A DNA stretch of 12,774 bases from Moesziomyces globuligerus (taxonomy: Eukaryota > Basidiomycota > Ustilaginomycetes > Ustilaginales > Ustilaginaceae): NCBI GenBank assembly GCA_030849465.1, contig JARVLF010000024.1, positions 317,501 through 330,274 of the forward strand, in the 5' to 3' direction. A program made the translations under genes and the position numbers. How positions within the stretch are numbered: position 1 is the stretch's first letter; each line of letters opens with the position of its first letter. Positions 1-10,975 of the stretch are shown piece after piece. The notes below the pieces were generated by a model that saw nothing but the letters and a program-made list of their open reading frames with translations, made no database searches and was not told the origin of the DNA.

Positions 1-650
1 TCCCTTCTAACCCAATTATATTAAATACTCACTAATCAATTTCCATATTTCCACATAACCCCACATTTACCACCAACTCATCCCTCTTCCAAATTACCAC
101 CTCTCTACCCACTTAACCCACCCCCTTAAACTCTGATAAAACCAAACACCCCAAATCCAACTTCCATTTCCCCTCCCACCCCAATTACCCCCCCCCCAAA
201 ATTCCCATCCCCCATCAACATAAAACCAACTCCTACTCAAAATACTACCCTAACACCTAATTAACACCCAATATTCCCTATACACCACCCCCCACAAATC
301 CCCATAACCTAATACTATAATCACTAATCCCACTACATCCCATCCTCCTATCACCCCCCCCCCCTTACCCCCCACCCCAACTCTCCCCACAACATCCTAA
401 CCTATAAACCAAACCTCCCCAACAACAACCACCAACACAACCACTCTTATAACTCACACTATTCCATCAAATAACATCACCACTTAAAATCCCCAACACC
501 CCTAACATACCAAACCCAATACAACTCCCTTCCCATTCCCTTACACCTACCCTAAAATCCTCACAAAAACCCCAACAAATCAACATCAATATACCACCCC
601 ATCCCCACCACTATAAACCCCTCCCCTAAACTAAAACACTTAATCACCCA

Positions 651-662
651 CCCCCCCCCCCC
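651..662. repeat. Poly-C run (12)
   Basis: An uninterrupted run of 12 C. It reads as G12 on the minus strand and supplies the glycine-rich start of a spurious minus-strand open frame. If the window suffers from G being read as C, this could be a mixed G/C tract. Confidence 0.8.
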
Positions 663-1567
663 TACCTTCCAAAACCATAAACCCCACACTCATTCTTATT
701 CCCCTCTCAAACCACCCTTTCCACACAAAACAACCCCAAACCACCACAAAAGACCCTAAACCAAAACAAAAAACCACCACAACCCCAAATACCAACCCTC
801 CATCCCTCATTAACCCCCTCACAAACAACACCACAACCTTACTCCCCCTCCCCTACATACCCCCCATCATAATTTACATAAATCACTAATCTTCCACAAA
901 ACTATACAACAACCTTATTAATCTAATCACCCACCATATAAATCCAACCATACTACCCATATCCCACCCACCCCAAAAATTACAAATCATCTCTACACAA
1001 ATTCCCAACCCCCTACCTTACCCACCCCTCCCCTCCTAACAATAACCCCCCCATTCCACTACCCAACCAATCAATATAACAACCTACCCCTTTAAAACCC
1101 AAACCCTAATACTCCACTTAACCTTCCTAACAACAACACCACAATCAAACACCCCCATCATATCTAAAATAACATCTTTCCCAATACTTACCTCACACTC
1201 ATAACTCAACTACAAATACACCCCAAATCCTCAAAACACCTATCTACTCTACCCCTGTCTAAACCCCAATTAACACAACTTCCACTAACCCCCAAAATTT
1301 ACCCTTACATAACACCCACCTCAACCCCTCTATTTCATTATCATTATCCCCCCAATTCCCTTACCCATCACCCCAAACCCCAATTACATTTAAATCCCCC
1401 TCATCCACATAACTCAAATTATATAAACCCATCTTTATTACTCTTTCCAAACATCCTACCTTACCTTATCCTCCTTTCAAATCCTCTAACTAATCATATC
1501 TACTTACTCATACACCTACTTCTTCAACCCCCCCCCTCTTTTATCCCCCTAAACCCCAAACCCCTAT

Positions 1568-1616
1568 CCCCCCCCCCCCCTCCTAATTCATCCACATTCC
1601 CCCCCCCTCCCCCTCC
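1568..1616 (-). repeat. Cluster of C tracts, G-quadruplex-like on the minus strand
   Basis: The cluster holds a 13-base C run (1568-1580), a 9-base C run (1599-1607) and further short C tracts to about 1616. The minus strand would carry several G tracts close together, the pattern of a G-quadruplex or, on the + strand, an i-motif. This holds only if the C calls are true. In a window where C is over-represented everywhere, such clusters also arise from miscalling, so the structural reading is weak. Confidence 0.35.
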
Positions 1617-2710
1617 TTCATCCAACCCCTTTCCACACCATCCCACCACACCAAAAAATTCCCAAACTACCATAAACCAACAAAACCTAACCCAAACAAA
1701 ACCCACCATACCAATAACTCACATTACAACCACAACTACCAACTCATTCCAAACCCCCAAAATCTCTAACCCCCCCCCCTCCAATACTCCCTTAAACCCC
1801 TCAACTTCTACCCTCCCTTACCTTTCAACACCAACATCATCAAAACCCTATCACACAATTACTCCTTTCCCCCAAAATCTAACCCCAAATTCTTCCCTCT
1901 CCCTCCAAACCCAAATTTACAACAACCCACTTAACACTTTATCCACAATAACTAAAAAAACCCACTAACAATCACATCACCTAACCCTCTTTACTACACC
2001 CAATCTTCTCAATCCAATCCCCCCACAACCACAATCTCTATTTTTTTAACCTCCTCCCACCCCCTCCCCTAACTCTACCTCCCAACATCAACCCATCCCT
2101 AAACCATACAACACCCCCCCCTTTTCCTCTATTTCCTCCCCATATTCACATACTACAATCACATCCATTCATCTACCTTCCAAACTCTTTCTCCCCCACT
2201 ATCCTCATTCCCCCTTCCCCCACCACCCCTCAACTCCCCACACATACCCCTCCTATACCTACTCCCCCCCCACCTTTACCCCCTTATCACCACAACTCAA
2301 TCTTTCTCTCCCTTATCCTAACCCTCAACCTCATCAACCAACCTCCAAACCAACCCCCCCCAACATCCCCAATCATCTAAACACCTCATTTCTCCCCTCT
2401 CAACCTAATCCCCCTAATAAAACTCAAACTCTCCCACAACTATTAACAACAACCCCCAACATTCCACCCCAATAAAAAATAACCAAATTCTCCACCCTTC
2501 CTCTCCCTCTTTACTCCAAAAATCCCTCCTCATCCCTATAACCCCATATTCTACCCCAAAAAAACTCTTATTCTCCACCTCCCCCTTAAAACACTCCCCT
2601 CACACATCCTTAACACTCACATAACTCAATAACAAACCCACCCATCCCAAATACTCTAAATCTACCTTTTATATAAACAAACACAAATAAAAAATCAAAT
2701 CATCTTCACA

Positions 2711-2748
2711 CCCCCCCCCCCCCTCTTAACAATATACCCCCCCCCCCC
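2711..2748. repeat. Paired poly-C runs (13 and 12) at the left edge of repeat copy A
   Basis: Two long C runs, 2711-2723 and 2737-2748, are separated by a 13-base A/T/C spacer. They lie where similarity between the two long repeat copies begins. The matching place before copy B (about 10425-10450) has shorter C runs interrupted by A. The runs may mark the element boundary or may be a place where C was over-called. Confidence 0.6.
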
Positions 2749-4930
2749 AAACCCCCAATTACCAAACTCTCCTACCCTACCCTACTACCCCCCCTTACAA
2801 TACTTATCCATCTCATTCACCAAACCTCATCCCCCCAAAAAAATCTTATATTCATCCATAACCACCACCCAATCTACCCCCAACACCCCTTAATCATTAA
2901 TTATACCCCCCCTATTTCTCCATATTCATTCTATTTCTTCCTTTATCCCCCACACCCCCCCCACATAATCAACCACTTCAAATCCTACTCATCCATCATT
3001 ACCATTTATAACCCAACCCCCCCAAAATTCCCCCTTCAAAATAAACCCACTCATCCTCCCCTCTTCCAATATTCACCTTAATACCATATCCAATCACAAT
3101 CCACACCTCCCCCAACACCCCCCCCCCCAAAATCCTCCCCAATCATCACAACCACATTTCTATATAAATTAATTCCCTCAATAAATCCCTCCTCAAACAA
3201 TAAACCTCTTCTCTAATTCTTACCTTACAATCTTTACAATCAAAACCTCCATTAACCTCCCATCCCAACTTCACCCAACCCTAATTCCCTCCTTCTCCCT
3301 ACCCAAAACTCCCTAAACATCCTTAAAATCACCACACCTTCCAACCTTCTTTATCTTCCTCTTCTCTTTATTCCTCTCTAATAAATCATTAATTCTATAA
3401 ACATCCCCCCTCCATATTACCTCTTCCTTTTTCAAAAAACCCCAAACTTACTCAATTCACTTTTCACCCCTATCCAACCTCACACCCACCATTCTTCCCC
3501 TCCCACCCCTTCAACACTACCCTTCTCTATCCTCTTTCCTCTCCCCTCAATCCCTATTTAATCCAACTTCTACTCCAATACCACACCTCCATTAAAACCT
3601 ACTTCCCTCACATACAATTACCCTTTCACCACTCTTTATCACCACCTACCCATTCAATTCTCTCCTCCTCAAATATCACCCTAAAACCTCTACTCTAATA
3701 AATTTCCATCTACCCCCTTTTATTACCCATCCCACACTTTACCCACAATTTTCTTCTTCCCCTCACTCTCCCCTACCCTATCATTCCCTCATCCCTCCCC
3801 AAATCCCCCTCTCTAACCCCATACCTATCCCAATCCCCCCCTTATCCCTTTCTTCTTACCTCTCATCTTATTTCAACCTCAATCAAAATAATTATAAAAC
3901 CCCTCAATCCTTCCCCTACTTAAAATTTCCCATTCTCACTTTACTTATTCCCTAAATTCCCATTTTATATAACACTCCACACATTCTAACCCTCTTCCCT
4001 TTCCTCTTCCTCTCTACCACTCCTCCTCTCTTTTCAACCTTTTCAAACTAACTTTCTAATTCACCATTAACCCCCCCTAAATCCCCCCTTCCCATCTAAC
4101 CCATATCGCCTCTCTAAAATTTATTCCCCCCCACTTCTCCATCCCTATCCAACCAATTAAATTCACTCCTTATCCCCAACCCCTCCCCCCTACCAACCTA
4201 AAAACCTATATTCAAATACTACTCTCTCACCCCCCCATAATTTCCCCTCCCTCATTATCAATATATCCACTTTATCCTCCCTCTTCCCAATTATTCTTAT
4301 ACCTTTAAATCTATCCCCCATCATACCCCCCACATTTACACTTTTATCCCTCTTCACCACTCCCAACTACTCATTAACATTTCCTAAACCACTTCACTCC
4401 TCCCCTCCACAACTAAAACATCTTACCCTCCCTCCATCAACTCTTCAATTTTCCTAAACCAACCCCACCACAACACCACCAAACCCATATACCTCATCCA
4501 ATAACCAACCTATCCTCTTTCCATCTCCATCTCTAAACACTCATTTTTCCCCAATATTACCTCCCCTCCATTCCCTCATCCTTTCATCCCCTCCCCTAAT
4601 TTAACCTTATCCCCCTACACCCCTACCACCTCACCTCCCCTTATAACAAACTAACTCCTATATCTTATTTCATTCCTACCCCTTCCCTCACCTTCTAAAT
4701 ACCCCACCCCCTCCAACCAACTATCCCCCCTTCATTATACCTATACAACCTACCCCCCCCCTACCTCTAAACTTCCCTCCCTATCCTCTACTTTTCTATA
4801 ATATTTTTACTACATTCCCTAATTCCCTATCATATTTATTCCCTTAACTATCTCAAATTATTCTACTCCCCCCCACCAACCAATCTCCAATCCTCCATTC
4901 CATACTTTCCCTTAACCCCCACAACCCCCC
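2740..4930. repeat. Long direct repeat, copy A
   Basis: This stretch matches about 10430-12774 in the same order and orientation. Exact anchors are 28 bases at 2793-2820 (10474-10501), 17 at 2969-2985 (10674-10690), 16 at 3323-3338 (11058-11073), 22 at 3494-3515 (11238-11259), 22 at 3773-3794 (11533-11554) and 18 at 4498-4515 (12328-12345). Between anchors the copies differ by frequent small indels, often in C, and some substitutions. The left edge is near 2740; the right edge is unknown because copy B leaves the window. The copy is T-rich relative to A, and T-rich DNA is what an A-rich retroelement coding strand gives when read antisense, so a dispersed LINE-like or other interspersed repeat is possible. 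I recognise no family, and a segmental duplication or two passes over one locus remain possible. Confidence 0.85.
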
Positions 4931-5087
4931 TCAATCATTATTATAACTTCAACCTCTCACTTTCCTAACCTAAACCCTATATCTCACTAACTCCAAACAC
5001 CTCCCTTTCCCCTTAACCAACAAATCTTTCATATTCAAAATTCCTTCCCCTCTCCCCCCATTTCTCAAATTTCCCTCTATTTTCTCT

Positions 5088-5099
5088 AAAAAAAAAAAA
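5088..5099 (+). repeat. Poly-A run (12)
   Basis: Twelve consecutive A, about 160 bases to the right of the last part of copy A that can be compared with copy B. A poly-A tail is what a + strand non-LTR retroelement would leave at its 3' end, so this is a candidate right edge for the repeat. No target-site duplication could be confirmed, and isolated A runs are common in eukaryotic DNA. Confidence 0.5.
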
Positions 5100-6735
5100 C
5101 CCTCCCCCTTCCCCACCCCTTCACACCCCCCAAACAATTTCTTCCTTTTACTCTAAATACCTTCTCTACTTACAACATCCATTACCCTTCTTCAAACTCC
5201 TCCCTATCCCACACTTTTCTTCCTCAAAAAACCCTTATACCACCCACCCTCACTATACCACCTTATCCCTCACACTAAATCACTCCACCATACTCACCTT
5301 TCCTTACTTCCCCCAAATATCACCCCTACCAACTTTCACCTACAATTCAACCTTTAACTTATTAACTTTCCAAATAATTCCTCTCATCATCCATAATTCT
5401 ATAAATTTCCCATCTACTTCCTTCTTTACCTTCCTTCTATTCTTCCTCAATTCTACTGATTTAAAAACCCCAACACCCCCCCCCAACTCCCAATTACTTC
5501 CCCTTTTCCAAATCATAACCAACCCCCACTCAATCCCCTCATTCCCTCCCTATTATACACTCCCATAACAAAATCTCTATCAATCCATACCCCTATCCTA
5601 CCAACCCCCCCTTCTTTTACCCTTTATCTACCACATCAACAACCTTACTCCCCATCCATACAAACCAACTATCCTTCCATCCATATCAACCCCTTCAACC
5701 CATACACAACCACACACTATCCTCCCCCTCCTTTCCCTTTAATTCCCCCACACTTTTTCCCTCCTACATAATCTAATCCAACTAAATCCAATATCCTCTC
5801 CCATTCATTATAATCCACCTTATTTACCCCCCCCTTTTTATATCCCACCCCCACACCCCCCCCCATACAAAACCAACCCCATCCTCCCTTCTATTTAAAA
5901 CCCCTCCCCAAAATTCCAACCCCTCAAACATAATAACCTCCAATTCTCCAATTAATTATTTTTCTAAATTATTTATTCCCAAATAACCCCCCCCTCAACT
6001 CTTATAACTTATTCACACATTCTCACCCACCAACCTACTCCCCCCCCTTTACCCCTACAATCAAAAATCAAAACCCCTATATCACCCCCCCCCCATCCCT
6101 ATATTCCACCTACCCAACTCACACCTTCCAAATCTTACTCTTATCCCTCCCCTAACCCCTTTAACCCATTACTTATTTCTCCCCTTAACACTCTCCCTAA
6201 TCCAAAATCACCAACTCATACCCTTAAAACACACTCCTCCTCCAACTTACCTCCTAATTCAATAACCCCACCACTTTCCTATCTATTTAAAATCCTACTA
6301 TCTCCTTAACTAAAACACATCAATCTTTAACATACCCCTAACAACCCCCCAACTACCTCTCTTCCCATAATCAATATACCAATAAATTTCTTAATACCCT
6401 TTCTATCTTCTCCTACCCCCTCCTCACCATTATCCCCTACACCTCCATCCCACCCATATCATTCCTCCTCATCATAATTACTCAACACATCCCATCTACA
6501 CCCACCTTCCACAATCATCAATATACCCCTATTCTATATCCCATGCCTATCCTTCACTTAATCCATAACCGCACTATACAATCCCCCCACCCCACATCTT
6601 TTTTCAACCCCACACCAATCTCCTCAATCCATTTTCTTTTTATTATCATACCTCCTACTCTATGTCAATAATCACCTCCAATATCTTACCTCACAAACCC
6701 CTCAAATAACTTCAAAACCCCCCCCCTCCCCAACC

Positions 6736-6746
6736 AAAAAAAAAAA
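6736..6746 (+). repeat. Poly-A run (11)
   Basis: Eleven consecutive A following a C-rich stretch. It has no neighbouring repeat copy that would make it a retroelement tail. Being A-only, it is unaffected by any confusion between G and C. Confidence 0.6.
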
Positions 6747-7121
6747 CATTAACCTCATAAACTTAACCATAATCCAAATTCCTAATAAATCATTATTCTT
6801 CCCCCCCTTTTCTCAATTTCTAATTCCCCCTTTTTTCCTCTTCCCCCTTCCCTATCCTCCTTTTCTTTTTTTCTCTCCTTAATATCCCCTTACACAATTC
6901 CTTTTTTTCACACCAACCCTCCTCCATACTCTCCCCCTACATCACCCAACCCTTCCTTCCTCAATCCCTAAAAATAATCATCAATTTTCTCCATCCCAGA
7001 TCCCCCCTTCCAAATATCTTTCAATTTTTCATTTGTTCCTCTACAAAACCTCTCTCTCATTTCCATCCCCCTTTATCTTCCCCCCACATTATCTTCTTCC
7101 CAATCTAAAGCAAAACAACAC

Positions 7122-7225
7122 TATTATATTATATATATATATCTAATATATTCATATATATATATTTATATTATATATTTATATATATATATATATATAT
7201 ATATCATATATATATATCATTATAT
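7122..7225. repeat. Imperfect (AT)n microsatellite
   Basis: About 100 bases are nearly all A and T in alternating order, with the longest unbroken AT stretch around 7180-7204 and sparse C interruptions. It passes directly into an ATCT tract. Such compound AT/tetranucleotide blocks are common in eukaryotic nuclear genomes and rare in bacteria, which is the best single clue to the kind of organism. Because it is almost free of C and G, it is reliable even if the G/C calls are not. Confidence 0.9.
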
Positions 7226-7346
7226 TATATATCTATCTTATCTATCTTATCTATCTATCTATTTTTATATCTATCTATCTATTCTATCTATTATCTATTC
7301 TATCTATATCTATCTATCCTATCAATATCTATATCCTCTATCTATC
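7226..7346. repeat. (ATCT)n microsatellite
   Basis: Tandem ATCT/TATC units with interruptions such as TTATC and ATTCT. On the minus strand this is AGAT, the GATA-type motif. If G has been read as C here, the true + strand motif could instead be TATG-like; the base calls alone cannot exclude this. The unit interruptions suggest either decay of an old array or indel errors. Confidence 0.88.
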
Positions 7347-7413
7347 TATATCTCTATCTATTTATATCTCTAAATCTATCTATAACTATATATCTCTATC
7401 TATTTATATCTCT
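7347..7413 (+). repeat. Degenerate tail of the microsatellite with a 42-base period
   Basis: A 25-base string at 7347-7371 recurs exactly at 7389-7413, giving a 42-base period. It consists of TATC, TCTC and TTTA units. This is a minisatellite-like duplication inside a decaying tetranucleotide array. The exact recurrence argues that local base calling is consistent here, in contrast to the indel-rich differences between the long repeat copies. Confidence 0.8.
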
Positions 7414-7582
7414 TTACCCCCATCACATCTCTTCTCCCCCCCTCTTCCTCACCTCCATCATTTCATATCTATTTCCCCATCCTCCCAACTCCAACAACTT
7501 ATACAATAGTTTTCTTCCCCCCTTCACTCTCCAAAAAACTCTACAACAATCTTCCTTCACTACTATTCGACCTTATGCCTAT
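7414..7582. other. Short unassigned pyrimidine-rich spacer
   Basis: C/T-rich sequence between the microsatellite and the A/T inverted repeat, with G at 7509, 7569 and 7577. No further feature is seen. Confidence 0.5.
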
Positions 7583-7605
7583 ATTATATATTAATAATAT
7601 ATAAT
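7583..7605. repeat. Perfect A/T inverted repeat (11-base arms, 1-base centre)
   Basis: The arms 7583-7593 and 7595-7605 are exact reverse complements around the A at 7594. The element contains only A and T, so it does not depend on the doubtful C calls. It could form a small hairpin or cruciform, but there is no T-tract or neighbouring gene to support a terminator, and such palindromes arise readily in AT-rich DNA beside AT microsatellites. Confidence 0.8.
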
Positions 7606-10430
7606 TATTCTCCTCTTATCCTTATTTATTATACCTTCATTTTCCCTCATAACTATCTTTTTCTCCAATCCAACACCATATATTCCTTATCTCCCTATCC
7701 TTATTTCTTCCTTCTTCTTCTATATATCCCACTTCTTATTCACCAACCTCCTAAGTACAATTTCTTTTTATCCATCCCCTCTTCTTCCTTCCTCTCCTAA
7801 TCCTTTTTTTTTTCCCCCCCCCCCACACCTCCCCCAATCCCAAATTCCACACACTCTACCTCTCTCTCCACAACCCATATTAACACCTCCAGTCGTTTTC
7901 CCTCTACCTCCTATTCTTTCATACCATACCCTAAACCCCCCCCCAAACCCTACATATAATCCCCCACAATTGCCCCCATAAACTTCACACTACTCTATCC
8001 ACTATTACTCTTAATTTTATATCCCTAAATCTCCAATAACCTTCATATTTTGTAAACCAACCCCCCTTCCCTTCAAACACCAAAATAAACCATAAACCCC
8101 CACACCCTCTTAATACTCACATTTCCTAACATATTCTAATCACCCATCTACTACACCCTTCTCCCATTTCTAATTCCTATTAATCCACTATCCTCCCCAT
8201 CCCCCCTCTTTTCTCAACCTTTATTTCCTCATCATCCATATTATCCCCACAATCCTCATTAATACACAACTCAAATTATTTCCCCCCCACCAACCATCCT
8301 TCTTATCGGTACTCAAATTCTCACATCTTATTCCTCATCCAAAACCATCCAACTCCACCCCCCTTTTATTCCACCTCACCTAAATACCCCTCTCAACAAA
8401 TCTCCCACCTTTATAAACTACCACCTCCTCCCTTCCTCAATTAACAAACCACCCCTCTCCCCCTATTCCACTTCTCTCACTTCTTATCACTAACTTCACC
8501 AACCTCAATCCCCTACACACAACCCAAACATTTCCTCTTACCTCCCCTCCTATTTTATTTTTTATCCTCTCATACTAAACCCACATCCTAAAAACAACCC
8601 TCCTATCATACCCCTCCCCCAAACCTTATCCCCCCCCTTTACTCATTCCCCCTCCAACCCTTCTTATCTCCCCACTCAACTTCCCCCCCTCAATATTATT
8701 TCCTTCCCTTCCAACTTACCCATTAATCAACATCCCTACTTCCCACATAAATACACCCCTCAACCTCCATCCATATCCTACACTACCAACACCATATCCC
8801 CATCTCCATTCACAACCCATTAACACTAAACAAATCATAAAAATCACCAGTCACCCATATTTACCAACACTCTACAACCAATCCTACCCCATCCCCTCAA
8901 ATTCCTTTAAAATACAAACAACTCACCCCTACCAAACCCTTATAAATTTTCAAAAACAACACTCCAACTCCCTTCCTTAATATCATTCTCATCTTCCAAC
9001 CCACACCATCCACACCCCCATACCTCATTACTTAACTATTCACCCTTTATATCCCTTTTACCCTTTTCCACCTTAACTCATCTTTTTTCTCTCATCTCCC
9101 CCTTCACCCCCCCACCCTTCACTTCCTCCTTCTTTCCCAAACCCCCACCCTCACACTTTTTCTTACTATCCACACACAACCCCTTTTCTTACCCAAAATT
9201 TAAATACCAATTCCATCTACCCCCCCCAAACCACCCCCCACCCTCTTCCCTCAATTCTTTCCCCCCTACATTTATCCCCTCCTACCCTTTACCCACCCTC
9301 ACCCCACTTACACAACCCTAATAATCCTAACCCCCTCTAACTAATCCTAAATAAACTTCCCTATTAACCCATCAACCAATCATACAATCCTCTACCCTCT
9401 CAACCAACAATACTATCCCCCCCCTTATCAACTTTATTACCCCCCTTCCCTTTCCACAACCAAATCCCCCCCAAATCTATAACACTCTCCTTCCCCACTT
9501 CCCTCCACAAAACTATTCCACCCTCCACTTCCTATCCTTTTAAACAAAATAATTTAAAACTCCCCCCCATCCTACCATCAACCCCTTTCCTTTTATCCCA
9601 ACTACAAATCCCTCACTCTTATCCCAACAATTCAATATCCCCCCCTCAACACCATCTCCTCCCAAATCCCCCCCTCCATAAAACCAACCACCCTCCCCCT
9701 CCTTAATATAACCCTCCCCCCCCTCAACTCACCCCTAATACTAAACCCTACCCACATCTCCACCTTCCACCTTAACTCATCACAAACCCCCCATTACATC
9801 ATTTCTTAACTCTCCCACCCTAAAAATTTAACATTTTTTTCTACACATTACCTCCTAATCCCAACCCTCCCAATCCCTTCCTTTCCCCCCCTTCTATTCT
9901 ATCTAAACCAAATCACCCCCTTTCCCCCACCCCCTTTATTCCCACTACCTTCAATTCCTCAATCATTTCAAACAAAACACATTTCATTTATCTATCCCTT
10001 CCCTAAAACTAATTATACTATCCAATAATTAACCAATCACCTCACCCCTCACTCCCAATCCATCTCCCACTCCTTATATCCAAAATAAATCCAACATACC
10101 CACAACTCTTCCCCCCATCAACACTTATCATTCTTTCCCCCCCCTTCCCCCACCCTTAATATCATCTCAACTCATAACCCCTTTATCTTCCCCATACCAT
10201 CTACCCCCCCTCTATTTTCCAATACCCTCCCATCCATTTACCCCACTATCCCCAAATACTATCTTTCATTCTCAAATACCAAAAATACCAACCCTCTTCC
10301 AACCACTACCTTCCTTACCACTCAATATAAAACCACTACCAATCCAAATACCCCTCCTACCCATACAACACAATGTCCATTCACTATCTTCCAATATCAT
10401 ACCATTTTCTCCCATCCATTACATCCAACC
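7606..10430. other. Unassigned region between the microsatellite and copy B
   Basis: No gene, RNA gene or long repeat is recognisable. The left part holds most of the remaining G (7755, 7892, 7895, 7972, 8052, 8308, 8309, 8850), after which G is absent until 10375. The sequence is C-rich with shifting A/T balance. Motifs I looked for by eye, such as conserved rRNA segments, did not appear even when C was allowed to stand for G. Confidence 0.55.
7804..7824. repeat. Poly-T/poly-C junction (T10 then C11)
   Basis: Ten T followed directly by eleven C. It is a pure pyrimidine tract and could be a natural polypyrimidine repeat or a homopolymer calling fault. It lies inside the interval where G is relatively frequent. 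Confidence 0.75.
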
Positions 10431-10654
10431 CCCCAAACCCCCCCAAAACAAACTCATCCTACCCCTATACCCACCTTACAATACTTATCCATCTCATTCA
10501 CAAACCCTCTTCCCCCCCAAAAAAACTTCTTATATTATCCCATCATCACCACCCCCATCTACCCCCCAAAACCCTTAAAATCCATTAATTATAACCCCCC
10601 CTATCCTTCTCCCCCATATTAATCTCTATTTCTTCCCCCCCTTACTCCCCCCAA

Positions 10655-10736
10655 CCCCCCCCCCCCCACATCCTCAACCACTTCAAATCCCAACTCATCC
10701 ATCCCCATCTACAAATAAAACCCAACCCCCCCCCCC
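10655..10736. repeat. Expanded C runs inside copy B
   Basis: C13 at 10655-10667 and C11 at 10726-10736 lie within the second repeat copy. The matching parts of copy A (about 2955-2962 and 3017-3023) have C runs of about eight and seven. The length differences are located in the homopolymers themselves, which is typical of slippage or of homopolymer calling error. Confidence 0.65.
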
Positions 10737-10962
10737 AAATTCCCCTTCACCCACCAATTAAACATCCATCAATCCTCCCTCATCTCCAATCCTCACCTTA
10801 ACATATCCAATCTTATCCTACCACCCTCTCCAATAATCCCTCCCCCCAAACTCAACCTTCTCAACCCATTTCTCATAATAAATCTATTCCCTCCAATAAA
10901 TCCCCCTCCTACAAACAATAAACCTCTCTCTAATTCTTTACCTTACAATATTTAAACCCAAA

Positions 10963-10975
10963 CCCCCCCCCCCCC
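10963..10975. repeat. Poly-C run (13) in copy B
   Basis: Thirteen consecutive C. The aligned place in copy A (about 3240-3262) has no comparable run and reads as mixed A/T/C, so either copy B gained the run or it was created by over-calling of C. Confidence 0.65.

Larger units (their letters stand above)
1..2740. other. Unassigned C-rich, A-leaning region
   Basis: I see no open frame of note, no RNA gene and no long internal repeat here. The region carries several C runs (354-364, 651-662, 1568-1580, 1770-1779, 2711-2723) and only three G (135, 752, 1257). A exceeds T over much of 400-1000, opposite to the T excess in the repeat that follows, so the left boundary of that repeat is also a change in composition. 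I compared parts of this region by eye with the other unassigned stretches, allowing for small indels, and found no convincing match. It may be intergenic or intronic DNA of a eukaryote, but nothing in it shows this directly. Confidence 0.6.
4930..7121. other. Unassigned region between copy A and the microsatellite
   Basis: No gene, RNA or long repeat is seen. It begins T-leaning like copy A, and copy A may continue into it, since the partner copy is cut off by the window end. It contains a 12-base A run (5088-5099), an 11-base A run (6736-6746), a 10-base C run (6085-6094) and pyrimidine-rich stretches at about 5140-5220 and 6780-6910. G starts to reappear near the right end (6545, 6571, 6664, 6999, 7035, 7110). 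Confidence 0.55.

Noticed and set aside
640..834. Minus-strand open frame of 64 codons
   Set aside because: It is dominated by Gly, Val, Phe and Trp because the minus strand lacks C, it starts over a poly-C run, and it shows no domain, ribosome site or neighbour support.
1524..1709. Minus-strand open frame of 61 codons with glycine runs
   Set aside because: The glycine runs are translated poly-G opposite C tracts at 1568-1607; the frame is a composition by-product.
2969..2985. TTCAAATCC-like string resembling a tRNA T-arm (also at 10674-10690 and near 1476)
   Set aside because: No cloverleaf arms, anticodon stem or acceptor pairing could be built around it, even allowing C to stand for G. 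The first two are simply the repeat anchor.
5340..5522. Minus-strand open frame of 60 codons, Lys- and Trp-rich
   Set aside because: It is short, has no recognisable family, and its bias follows directly from T-rich + strand sequence without G.
7226..7413. CRISPR-like array
   Set aside because: The ATCT units are simple tandem repeats without unique spacers of constant length.
7583..7605. Intrinsic transcription terminator
   Set aside because: The stem is A/T only, lacks a GC-rich stem and a following T tract, and has no gene upstream.
10373..10588. + strand open frame of 71 codons, rich in Pro, Ser, His and Thr
   Set aside because: It begins at one of only four ATG triplets and stays open because TAG and TGA cannot form without G. 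It spans the left edge of repeat copy B, and the aligned copy A has no equivalent frame.
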